Shown: positions 1 to 5,769 of the stretch, one piece after another
Position numbering within the stretch: the stretch's first letter is position 1
Layout of the letters: every line of letters starts with the position of its first letter
Position numbers and translations under genes: made by a program
Source of the DNA: Caryophanales bacterium
GTDB taxonomy: Bacteria > Bacillota > Bacilli > Alicyclobacillales > SLC66
Length of the DNA: 5,869 nucleotides
NCBI GenBank assembly: GCA_027341705.1
Contig: DAIELO010000081.1
Location: forward strand, 1-5,869
Direction of reading: 5' to 3'
The notes under the pieces: generated by a model
Told to the model about the DNA's origin: nothing
The model's database searches: none
What the model saw: the letters and a program-made list of their open reading frames with translations, nothing else

Positions 1-502
1 TGATGAGGTAACAGAGACCTGGGGCGTGCGCATTGATCGCGTGGAGATTATCGACATTCAGCCCCCACACGAAATTCAAAACTCGATGGAAAAGCAAATG
101 AAGGCAGAGCGGGAAAAACGTGCGAATATTTTGCAGGCAGAAGGCGAAAGACAGTCGGCAATTTTGCGTGCAGAAGGGGAAAAACAGTCTGTGATTTTGC
201 GTGCGGAAGCGGAAAAAGAAGCGAATATCCGTAGGGCGGAAGGGGTCCAGCAGGCGCTTATTTTGGAGGCTAATGGTACGGGGGAGAGCATTAAAATTGT
301 CGCCATTGCGGAAAAAAATCGCATTGAACTGATTTCTAGCGCTGGGTTGACAGAGCAAATGTTGGCGTTTCAGTCGTTTGAAGCGTTAAAATCAATGGCA
401 CAGGGGACTGCGAGCACGATTTTTGTCCCCACTGATGCGGTGGGCGTGATGGCGTCACTTGGTTCGATCAGCAGTATGTTTAAGTCCACGCAGGGGGAAT
501 GA
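1..502 (+). CDS. SPFH/band 7 (stomatin-like, paraslipin/QmcA type) protein, 3' part
   Basis: The reading frame is open from the first bases (first full codon at position 2, reading DEVTETWGV) and ends at TGA 500-502, so 166 C-terminal residues are visible and the true start lies upstream. A GTG at 26 is in frame but is not a credible start, because the family pattern continues before it. The segment reading [16 protein letters not shown] is the end of an SPFH domain. It is followed by an Ala/Glu-rich helix of 11-residue repeats (I-L-x-A-E-G-E-x-Q-x-x) and a C-terminal tail with [15 protein letters not shown] and [15 protein letters not shown], as in paraslipin/QmcA proteins. Such proteins usually have an N-terminal membrane anchor, oligomerise in the membrane and organise proteins or proteases there. 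The anchor is outside the window. A partner NfeD-like gene, common for this family, may lie upstream but cannot be seen. The family call is secure; the specific function is unknown. Confidence 0.9.
   Translation, partial: DEVTETWGVRIDRVEIIDIQPPHEIQNSMEKQMKAEREKRANILQAEGERQSAILRAEGEKQSVILRAEAEKEANIRRAEGVQQALILEANGTGESIKIVAIAEKNRIELISSAGLTEQMLAFQSFEALKSMAQGTASTIFVPTDAVGVMASLGSISSMFKSTQGE
95..292 (+). repeat. In-frame 33-nt (11-residue) hendecad repeats in the SPFH coiled coil
   Basis: Six consecutive 33-nt units start at 95, 128, 161, 194, 227 and 260. The translated units 128-160, 161-193 and 194-226 read [22 protein letters not shown] and [11 protein letters not shown]; the flanking units are more diverged. 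The DNA is also similar between units: attttgcgtgc(a/g)gaag occurs at 161 and 194, and a close variant at 128. An 11-residue period gives a long, slightly right-handed amphipathic helix, as found in SPFH cage-forming proteins. Because the units are similar at DNA level, unit number could vary between strains by slippage or unequal recombination; that is inference. Confidence 0.8.
492..498 (+). promoter_or_regulatory. Ribosome binding site of uvrC
   Basis: AGGGGGA lies 7 nt before the GTG at 506 and inside the last codons of the SPFH gene. It decides the uvrC start: the nearby ATG at 502 is in a different frame. Its position within the upstream gene suggests co-transcription and translational coupling. 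Confidence 0.75.
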
Positions 503-505
503 TGG

Positions 506-2284
506 GTGACGTGGGAAGAACTTCGGGAAAAACTAGTGTTTGTTCCCGAGCGTCCTGGTTGTTATTTGATGAAGGATCAACATCAGCATGTGATTTATGT
601 GGGCAAGGCCAAGGTGTTAAGAAATCGTGTTCGTTCCTACTTCTCTGGTTCACATGACTCGAAAACGGCACGAATGGTCGCTAAAATTGACGATTTTGAA
701 TACATTGTCACCGATACGGTGGCAGAAGCATTGGTGTTGGAATGTAACCTGATCAAGCATTATTCGCCGCACTTTAACATTATGCTAAGAGATGATAAGA
801 CGTACCCTTACATCAAGATTACGGGGGATGAGCATCCGCGGCTAGAAATTGTGCGCAAGGTACAAAAGGATAAAGGCATCTATTTTGGCCCTTATCCTAG
901 TGGTGGGGCGGCCGCAGAAACGAAACGGTTACTCGATCGGCTCTATCAATTGCGCAAATGCCGCACACTAAAAAACAAAGTGTGTCTTTATTACCACATT
1001 GGTCAGTGTCTAGCTCCTTGTGAATTTTCAGTGGATCAGGCAAGGTATCAAGATATAAAAAAAGAAATCAGTCAATTCTTAAATGGCGGATACAAAGACA
1101 TCACCAAAGAACTGACACGGCAAATGACAGAGCTGGCTGAACAAATGAATTTTGAGCGCGCGGCGGAGTTGCGAGACTTGATCACACAGATCGCTCAAGT
1201 GATGGAAACGCAAAAGGTGACGCTCCCAGATCGCGTCAACCGCGATGTGTTTGGATTTCATGCGGATCGTGGGTATTTAAGTGTACAGGTGTTTATTATG
1301 CGTCAAGGCAAGATGGTGGAACGCACAGCCGCAGTATTTCGTCATTACCAAAGCTTAGAAGAAGATGCAGCTTCGTATATTGCCCAGTATTATTTTGATA
1401 ATCCCGATATTCCAAAAGAAATTTGGCTGCCTGAGCAAGTTGATACAGAAGGATTGAGAGAGTATTTAGGCGCATTGCTGATTGTACCGAAAAGAGGGAA
1501 AAAGAAAGATTTGGTGTCACTTGCGATCAGTAACGCACGCGTGGCGCTTGATGAGAAGTTGCGCATGATGGAAAAGGATGAGGCCAGAACGATCAGCGCG
1601 ATGCAGGAATTGGCGAATGTGCTTGGTTTGGATTCGTTGCGTAAAATTGAGGCGTTTGACAACTCGAACATCCAAGGGGTGGACCCGGTGGCGGCAATGG
1701 TGGTATTTGCCGACGGACAACCGGATCGTAAGTTGTATCGCAAATTTCGCATTAAGACAGTGGCGGGACCAGACGACTATGCTTCGATGAAAGAAGTGAT
1801 TCGCCGTCGGTATACGCGCATATTAAAGGAAAATGGCGAGTTTCCTGATTTGATTTTGGTGGATGGGGGAAAAGGACAGATTTCTTCTGCGCAAGATGTG
1901 TTGCAAAATGAACTGTCATTAGAGATTCCTGTTTGCGGGTTGGCTAAAGATGATCGGCATCGTACGAGTCAACTTTTTTTTGGTGATGAGCCTGAACCCG
2001 TACTGCTGGATCCTGGTTCACCAGCTTTTCATTTATTGCAACGAATTCAAGATGAGGTGCATCGGTTTGCCATCACGTTTCATCGGGATACGCACAAAAA
2101 AAGTGTACTGCATAGTGTGCTAGACGATATTCCCGGTGTGGGAGCGGCGAGAAGAAAGCAACTGCTTAAGCACTTTGCCAGCGTTAAAGCGATGCGTGAG
2201 GCCTCTATTGAAGATTTTCGCAAGGCGGGAATTGGTGATAAAATGGCTAAAGTCATAATTGCTCATTTAGTAGCAAGTAAATAA
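506..2284 (+). CDS. uvrC: UvrABC system protein C (excinuclease ABC subunit C)
   Basis: This is the nuclease of bacterial nucleotide excision repair. After UvrA/UvrB find a lesion, UvrC cuts the damaged strand on both sides. The 592-residue length is typical. The N-terminal GIY-YIG nuclease domain (about 14-95) has G18-C-Y20, Y31-V-G-K-A-K36, R39 and metal-site Glu E79 in LECNLIK, for the 3' cut. Four cysteines (C152, C160, C168, C172) follow, the conserved family cluster. The UVR motif that contacts UvrB is around 198-233 (FERAAELRD from F216). The RNase H-like domain for the 5' cut has D385 (FDNSNIQG), D453 (VDGGKGQ) and H526 (FHRD), matching the D-D-H catalytic triad. Tandem helix-hairpin-helix motifs close the protein (IPGVG at 542-546; AGIGDKM near the end). 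The GTG start at 506 is supported by its ribosome binding site and an N-terminus matching the family. All key residues are present, so it should be active. No clear terminator follows it, so some read-through into the methionine leader is possible. Confidence 0.98.
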   Translation: MTWEELREKLVFVPERPGCYLMKDQHQHVIYVGKAKVLRNRVRSYFSGSHDSKTARMVAKIDDFEYIVTDTVAEALVLECNLIKHYSPHFNIMLRDDKTYPYIKITGDEHPRLEIVRKVQKDKGIYFGPYPSGGAAAETKRLLDRLYQLRKCRTLKNKVCLYYHIGQCLAPCEFSVDQARYQDIKKEISQFLNGGYKDITKELTRQMTELAEQMNFERAAELRDLITQIAQVMETQKVTLPDRVNRDVFGFHADRGYLSVQVFIMRQGKMVERTAAVFRHYQSLEEDAASYIAQYYFDNPDIPKEIWLPEQVDTEGLREYLGALLIVPKRGKKKDLVSLAISNARVALDEKLRMMEKDEARTISAMQELANVLGLDSLRKIEAFDNSNIQGVDPVAAMVVFADGQPDRKLYRKFRIKTVAGPDDYASMKEVIRRRYTRILKENGEFPDLILVDGGKGQISSAQDVLQNELSLEIPVCGLAKDDRHRTSQLFFGDEPEPVLLDPGSPAFHLLQRIQDEVHRFAITFHRDTHKKSVLHSVLDDIPGVGAARRKQLLKHFASVKAMREASIEDFRKAGIGDKMAKVIIAHLVASK

Positions 2285-2296
2285 TTCACCACTCTA

Positions 2297-2325
2297 TTGA
2301 CAGTTTCATTAACCTATGCTAAATT
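2297..2325 (+). promoter_or_regulatory. Sigma-A type promoter of the metX-hom transcript
   Basis: A perfect -35 box TTGACA (2297-2302) is followed after 17 bp by TAAATT (2320-2325), a 4/6 match to TATAAT, with a TG one base upstream (2317-2318) that makes an extended -10. Transcription should start near 2332, just ahead of the riboswitch. It is placed 12 nt after the uvrC stop, giving metX-hom its own promoter. Confidence 0.75.
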
Positions 2326-2349
2326 TCCATCAACTTAATATGCGGATAA

Positions 2350-2471
2350 CTCTTATCCAGAGCGGCGGAGGGACTGGCCCGAAGAAGCCCGGCAACCGTC
2401 TTTTACCTTGTAGTAAGGGGAAAAGAAAGGTGCCAATTCCAGCAGAACCATTTGGTTCTGGAAGATGAGAG
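2350..2471 (+). promoter_or_regulatory. SAM-I (S-box) riboswitch aptamer
   Basis: This leader RNA binds S-adenosylmethionine and controls methionine genes. The core matches the S-box consensus: AGCGGCGGAGGGACTGGCCC (2361-2380), then GAAGAAGCCCGGCAACC (2381-2397), GGTGCCAATTCC (2429-2440) and GGAAGATGAGAG (2460-2471). P1 pairs CTCTTATC (2350-2357) with GATGAGAG (2464-2471) with one G-U pair. P3 is the imperfect stem closed by CTTTT (2399-2403 region) and AAAAG (2421-2425). P4 is a perfect 7-bp hairpin, CAGAACC (2443-2449) with GGTTCTG (2454-2460), loop ATTT. The P2 loop has GAAGAA where GATGAA is commoner, a tolerated type of variation as far as I can judge. With the downstream antiterminator and terminator this forms a transcription OFF switch: SAM binding stabilises P1 and allows termination before metX. 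Confidence 0.97.
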
Positions 2472-2498
2472 GGTATAGTGTGAACACATAACCCCCTC
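2469..2498 (+). promoter_or_regulatory. Antiterminator hairpin of the SAM riboswitch
   Basis: GAGGG (2469-2473) can pair with CCCTC (2494-2498), TAT (2474-2476) with ATA (2488-2490), and GTG (2478-2480) with CAC (2485-2487) around a TGAA loop, with small bulges at 2477 and 2491-2493. This stem uses the 3' strand of P1 and the 5' arm of the terminator, so it cannot coexist with the SAM-bound aptamer or with the terminator. Pairing was worked out by eye. Confidence 0.75.
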
Positions 2499-2515
2499 CT
2501 TTAGAGGGGGTTTTT
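2492..2515 (+). terminator. Intrinsic terminator of the SAM riboswitch
   Basis: A perfect 7-bp stem, CCCCCTC (2492-2498) with GAGGGGG (2504-2510), closes a 5-nt loop and is followed by TTTTT (2511-2515); AA just before the stem can add pairs with the first T residues. It ends 20 nt before the metX start codon, so it acts as the attenuator that is used when SAM is bound. Confidence 0.93.
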
Positions 2516-2519
2516 CGTC

Positions 2520-2525
2520 GGGAGG
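2520..2525 (+). promoter_or_regulatory. Ribosome binding site of metX
   Basis: GGGAGG ends 10 nt before the ATG at 2536, directly after the terminator U-tract, so it is transcribed only on read-through. The spacing is slightly long but acceptable and supports the 2536 start. Confidence 0.7.
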
Positions 2526-2535
2526 CTGGGATAGC

Positions 2536-3636
2536 ATGCTCAATTCGCAACAAGTAAATGCTCCACTTTTGCCCAGTTTTCATACTGAAAAGTGGATTTT
2601 ACCAGAATTCGTTACTGAATTAGGCAATGTGATTAGCGATGTGGAAATAGCATACGAAACATATGGCGTGATAAATACGTTAGGAACGAATGTCATCTGG
2701 TTGTGCCACGCGTTGACAGGAGATGCGCATGCCGCCGACACCAATGATCAACCAGGTTGGTGGGGCGCTCTCATCGGGGCTGGCAGGGCCATTGATACGG
2801 AACGCTATTTTGTGGTTAGTGCAAACGTGCTAGGTGGATGTGCAGGGACGACGGGGCCGAGCAGTTTGAAGCTAGGGAGTACAGAGGTGTATGGTGCGGC
2901 TTTTCCTGAGATCACCATTCGCGATATGGTCAGCGTGCAAAAAGCGCTCGCCGATCATCTACAAGTGAATCAGATCCAAGCGGTCATTGGCGGGTCAATG
3001 GGCGGTATGCAGGCACTAGAATGGGCGATTATGTACCCAAACATGATTCAAAACACAGTGGTGATTGCGGCAGATCCTGAATTTTCCCCAATGGGAATTG
3101 CGTATAACGACGTGATGAGGCAGGCCATTGTGGCTGATCCTCAGTATCACGAGGGAGATTATTGGAAATTAGGTGTATTTCCTGAACAAGGGTTGCGCGT
3201 GGCACGGATGCTAGGGATGATAACTTATCGTACGGCTGCTCTTTTTCAGGAACGATTTGCTCGGCAAAAGGAGAACGGCGAGTTTCAGGTGAATCGTTAC
3301 TTACGCTACCAAGGGGACAAACTGGTGAAGCGGTTTGACGCCCAGTCGTATTTGACGTTATTGCAAGCGATGGATACGCATGACATCGGGCGTGATCGTG
3401 GAGGGCTGGAAGCCGCTTTTTCTCTGATTCGCGCGAGACTGGTGTGGGTGGGGATAGATGATGATCTTTTGTATCCTGCAAACTATTTGCAGCAAGCGGT
3501 GGCAGCGGCTAAAGCGTGTGGGGTGAATGCGCGCTATGAGCATATCCATAGCCCGTTTGGGCATGACGCATTTTTGATTGAGTGGGAGCAACTGCGGCAA
3601 TTGATTATCGGTGTGTTGGAAAATAACGGAGTTTAA
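2536..3636 (+). CDS. metX: Homoserine O-acyltransferase, MetX family (probably acetyltransferase)
   Basis: This cytoplasmic alpha/beta-hydrolase-fold enzyme transfers an acyl group, usually from acetyl-CoA, to the hydroxyl of L-homoserine, committing it to methionine synthesis. The 366-residue length is typical. Visible family motifs are HALTGDAHA (H58-A66), the GWWGALIGAGRAIDT stretch, NVLGGCAGTTGPSS (from N97), the nucleophile elbow GGSMGG with S154, D310 in IDDDLLYP, and H343 in HSPFGHDAFL. S154-D310-H343 is the expected catalytic triad. Some MetX-family members use succinyl-CoA, and the fold alone does not exclude that here, so acetyl specificity is a family-based assumption. It is the first gene after a SAM riboswitch and is followed 12 nt later by hom, which makes its substrate. 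No metY or metI sulfhydrylase gene is adjacent, so the next step must be encoded elsewhere. Confidence 0.95.
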   Translation: MLNSQQVNAPLLPSFHTEKWILPEFVTELGNVISDVEIAYETYGVINTLGTNVIWLCHALTGDAHAADTNDQPGWWGALIGAGRAIDTERYFVVSANVLGGCAGTTGPSSLKLGSTEVYGAAFPEITIRDMVSVQKALADHLQVNQIQAVIGGSMGGMQALEWAIMYPNMIQNTVVIAADPEFSPMGIAYNDVMRQAIVADPQYHEGDYWKLGVFPEQGLRVARMLGMITYRTAALFQERFARQKENGEFQVNRYLRYQGDKLVKRFDAQSYLTLLQAMDTHDIGRDRGGLEAAFSLIRARLVWVGIDDDLLYPANYLQQAVAAAKACGVNARYEHIHSPFGHDAFLIEWEQLRQLIIGVLENNGV

Positions 3637-3648
3637 TCACAGAAAGAA

Positions 3649-4962
3649 GTGTACGGGTTGGACAACGTTCGCAATCTTCAGATAGGTTTGCTGGGACTTG
3701 GCACGGTGGGAACAGGTGTGGTAAAGACGCTGCAAGAAAATCAACGCCACATTTTCTCGCAATCAGGTATTTCGATACAACTAAAAAAAATATTAGTCAA
3801 GGACATTAAAAAGCAGCGTAAAGTGGAAGTGGACGCGCGACAATTGACCACAGATGGGAAAACGATTGTCAGTGACCCAGAAATTTCGATTGTCATTGAA
3901 GTGATGGGTGGAATGGAGCCCGCCTTTACGTTAGTTAAGGGGGCACTAGAGGCAGGGAAACACGTGGTGACTGCCAACAAAGAACTGCTAGCTAAGCGCG
4001 GCCAGGAGCTCTTACAGTTAGCTGCAGATCACCGTGTGCATTTATTATATGAAGCGAGCGTTGGGGGCGGAATTCCTGTCATTAGAACGCTACAAGCGTA
4101 TTTGAGTGCGAATCGGGTATCTTCTTTGCGGGGCATCTTAAATGGCACGTGTAATTATATTCTCACACAAATGGCGGAGCATGGGAGCTCTTTTGCCAGT
4201 GCACTCGCACAGGCACAGCAGTCAGGCTTTGCGGAAGCGGACCCAACTAGTGATGTGGAGGGCTTTGACGCTTCTTACAAATTGTTGCTTCTTGCGAACA
4301 TGGCGTTCCCGTTAATCTCATTTTCACCTGCAGACGTCCAACGTCAAGGGATCAGTGAAGTGAACGCCGTAGATATGTTGGTTGCAAAACAATTTAATAG
4401 TGTGATCAAGTTGATCGCGCAGGGAAGCTATAATGGGAATGCGGTCGCACTTAACGTGGGACCACGGATGATTCCGTGGACTGACTCATTGGCTACGATT
4501 CGTGATGAATTTAATGCGGTCGTCATCAATGCAGATGTGGCAGGAGATTTGATGTTGGTGGGCAAAGGGGCAGGTGAACGACCGACCGCTAGTGCGGTAA
4601 TTGAAGATGTGATGGTTATTTTACAATCGGATTTCCCGCGCTCTAAAAATCCGATTGAACCATGGATACCGAAAACACCTGGCAGCAATCGCGCGTTAAT
4701 AGAGGATTGGAGTTATCTTCGGATTAAAATTGACACACCTCAAGAGATGGTCATGCGACGTGATGCGGTCCAGCAGTTGGTTTTGGAGTCGCAGTCGGTT
4801 CGTGAACCTGTGATTTTAAATGACAAAGATCAGAATTCCGGGTATCTGCTCGCTTTTTTGCCACTGTCTGTCGCTCATATAACCGCTTGGGGACGCGCAA
4901 AACAGTTGCGAGATTGGATTGTTATGCCTTATGAGGGGGCTATTTTTGAATCAATTTCGTAA
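3649..4962 (+). CDS. hom: Homoserine dehydrogenase with degenerate ACT-like C-terminus
   Basis: This cytoplasmic enzyme reduces L-aspartate semialdehyde to L-homoserine with NAD(P)H, at the branch leading to methionine and threonine. The N-terminal Rossmann domain has GLGTVG (16-21). Family motifs follow in order: VTANKELLAKRG with lysine K111, EASVGGGIP (135-143), NGTCNYI (165-171), and GFAEADPTSDVEGFDASYK with E196, D198, D207 and K211, the last two matching the catalytic Asp/Lys pair. Length (437) is like B. subtilis Hom, which ends in an ACT domain. Here residues about 355-437 start with YLRIKID as in an ACT domain but lack the usual DxxG turn. The start is uncertain: GTG at 3649 fits the gap after metX but has only AGAAAG nearby; TTG at 3658 is an alternative that also keeps the whole nucleotide-binding motif. 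Only 12 nt separate it from metX, so it should share the SAM-controlled transcript and may depend on translational coupling. No thrC or thrB follows. Confidence 0.95.
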   Translation: MYGLDNVRNLQIGLLGLGTVGTGVVKTLQENQRHIFSQSGISIQLKKILVKDIKKQRKVEVDARQLTTDGKTIVSDPEISIVIEVMGGMEPAFTLVKGALEAGKHVVTANKELLAKRGQELLQLAADHRVHLLYEASVGGGIPVIRTLQAYLSANRVSSLRGILNGTCNYILTQMAEHGSSFASALAQAQQSGFAEADPTSDVEGFDASYKLLLLANMAFPLISFSPADVQRQGISEVNAVDMLVAKQFNSVIKLIAQGSYNGNAVALNVGPRMIPWTDSLATIRDEFNAVVINADVAGDLMLVGKGAGERPTASAVIEDVMVILQSDFPRSKNPIEPWIPKTPGSNRALIEDWSYLRIKIDTPQEMVMRRDAVQQLVLESQSVREPVILNDKDQNSGYLLAFLPLSVAHITAWGRAKQLRDWIVMPYEGAIFESIS

Positions 4963-4967
4963 ATGCC

Positions 4968-4997
4968 TTGACATGCATCTTTCACAATCGGTACAAT
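4968..4997 (+). promoter_or_regulatory. Sigma-A type promoter of the sdh/frd operon
   Basis: TTGACA (4968-4973, 6/6) and TACAAT (4992-4997, 5/6) are separated by 18 bp, beginning 5 nt after the hom stop codon. Transcription would start near 5004, leaving a leader of about 115 nt before the cytochrome b start. There is no convincing terminator between hom and this promoter. Confidence 0.7.
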
Positions 4998-5008
4998 TTA
5001 CTCAGCGA

Positions 5009-5038
5009 TTGATACTTTTTGCACAAATTGATTAAAAT
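5009..5038 (+). promoter_or_regulatory. Possible second promoter of the sdh/frd operon
   Basis: TTGATA (5009-5014, 5/6) and TAAAAT (5033-5038, 5/6) are 18 bp apart, which would place a start near 5045. The region is AT-rich, so a chance match is quite possible. An alternative is that only the upstream promoter is used. Confidence 0.35.
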
Positions 5039-5103
5039 TAAGGAGGGAATTTTTCGCGTTCTTGTTAGCAACATGATTGGTACGGTATTTAGTCTTTCGT
5101 ATG

Positions 5104-5110
5104 AAAGGAG
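5104..5110 (+). promoter_or_regulatory. Ribosome binding site that fixes the cytochrome b start
   Basis: AAAGGAG ends 8 nt before the ATG at 5119. The frame is open further upstream, with an in-frame TTG at 5077 and ATG at 5101, but the ribosome binding site overlaps the codons after 5101 and the family similarity begins after 5119. The ATG at 5111 is out of frame. Confidence 0.8.
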
Positions 5111-5118
5111 ATGGATAT

Positions 5119-5769
5119 ATGTATTTGCAAAAAGCATTAACTAAAAGCATCAAGACGGACTACATTGTGGAAATGGTCCAGATGGTAAGCGGTCTACTTC
5201 TTGTGTTATTTCTGTGGACTCATATGGTATTTGTAGCTTCCATCATTGTTGGTGTGGGTTCTTTTGCGGCGTTAGCATCTTTTATGGACAGGTTTGAATT
5301 GGTACCTGTGACAGCTGTGGTGCTGGTCTTTATATTTGCTGCACATATTGGGGCGATCATGAGGCATCTTCCTGCACGTTGGGCAGAACAGAAAGTGGCA
5401 TGGAGGCATGCCAAACTGATACGTCACAAGGATACATGGTCTTGGTTGTTTCAAATTATTACTGGTATGGGTATTTTACTGTTTGCTTTTATTCATATCG
5501 TCGCTGTTACATATGGTGGTATCAGCGTCAGCTTATCTAAAGGACGTATTGATAATCCGGGATTTCTGATTTTTTATGCGGTTCTATTATTGATTTCTGA
5601 ATATCATGCGAGTGTCGGATTGTATCGCATTTTTGTGAAATGGGGTTACTTGAATCGCCATCGTACGGATCGTGTGCTTGGTGCGATTAGTATTTTAATG
5701 ATTCTCGTTGGCTTTGTTACCCTTGGCGTATTCCTTACGCTCAAGCTCGTTGGAGGTGGAGTAGCATGA
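5119..5769 (+). CDS. sdhC: Succinate dehydrogenase/fumarate reductase di-haem cytochrome b subunit
   Basis: This 216-residue membrane anchor carries two haems b and exchanges electrons between the flavoprotein/iron-sulfur subunits and menaquinone. Five membrane helices are visible (about 16-45, 61-82, 107-132, 149-170, 186-209), the type B single-subunit anchor pattern. Four histidines sit where the haem ligands are expected: H35 (LWTHM), H76 (FAAHI), H126 (FAFIH) and H163 (SEYHASVGLYR). From memory, the sequence resembles Wolinella succinogenes FrdC, whose ligands are H44, H93, H143 and H182, more than B. subtilis SdhC. The stretches RHKDTW, HxSVGLYR and VKWG are shared in kind. E60 in RFEL and E161 in EYH align with Wolinella E66 and E180. 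The stop overlaps the next gene's ATG by 4 nt (ATGA), implying tight coupling. It could work as succinate dehydrogenase or fumarate reductase, so frdC would be an equally fair name. Confidence 0.92.
   Translation: MYLQKALTKSIKTDYIVEMVQMVSGLLLVLFLWTHMVFVASIIVGVGSFAALASFMDRFELVPVTAVVLVFIFAAHIGAIMRHLPARWAEQKVAWRHAKLIRHKDTWSWLFQIITGMGILLFAFIHIVAVTYGGISVSLSKGRIDNPGFLIFYAVLLLISEYHASVGLYRIFVKWGYLNRHRTDRVLGAISILMILVGFVTLGVFLTLKLVGGGVA
5752..5760 (+). promoter_or_regulatory. Ribosome binding site of the flavoprotein gene
   Basis: GGAGGTGGA lies 5 to 9 nt before the ATG at 5766, inside the last codons of the cytochrome b gene (it encodes part of the Gly-rich tail). It supports the overlapping start at 5766. 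Confidence 0.75.

Noticed and set aside
1390..1752. Minus-strand open frame of 120 codons within uvrC
   Set aside because: Shadow of uvrC coding sequence; no start signals and no recognisable motifs.
2353..2583. Minus-strand open frame across the riboswitch
   Set aside because: It covers the antisense of a structured RNA and the metX start; the riboswitch explains the sequence conservation.
3029..3481. A 150-codon open frame on the minus strand inside metX
   Set aside because: It is antisense to a well-supported gene with an intact catalytic triad and has no family features; it is a by-product of codon usage.
4963..4978. ATGC...GCAT inverted repeat after hom as a terminator
   Set aside because: The stem is only 4 bp with an 8-nt loop and is not followed by a proper T-tract; it overlaps the promoter -35 box.
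4968..4987. TTTCACAA (4980-4987) as a Rex or FNR operator half-site within the sdh/frd promoter spacer
   Set aside because: Only the right half matches. The left side (TTGACAT) is mostly explained by the -35 box and the spacing is wrong for Rex, so I do not call an operator.
5077..5118. Upstream TTG start for the cytochrome b protein, giving 230 residues
   Set aside because: The added residues cover the ribosome binding site and do not resemble the family N-terminus; ATG 5119 is well placed after AAAGGAG.
5073..5144. A 23-codon ORF starting ATG 5073 that overlaps the cytochrome b start
   Set aside because: It has no ribosome binding site at a usable distance (the orphan site is 25 nt or more away) and no recognisable leader peptide features.
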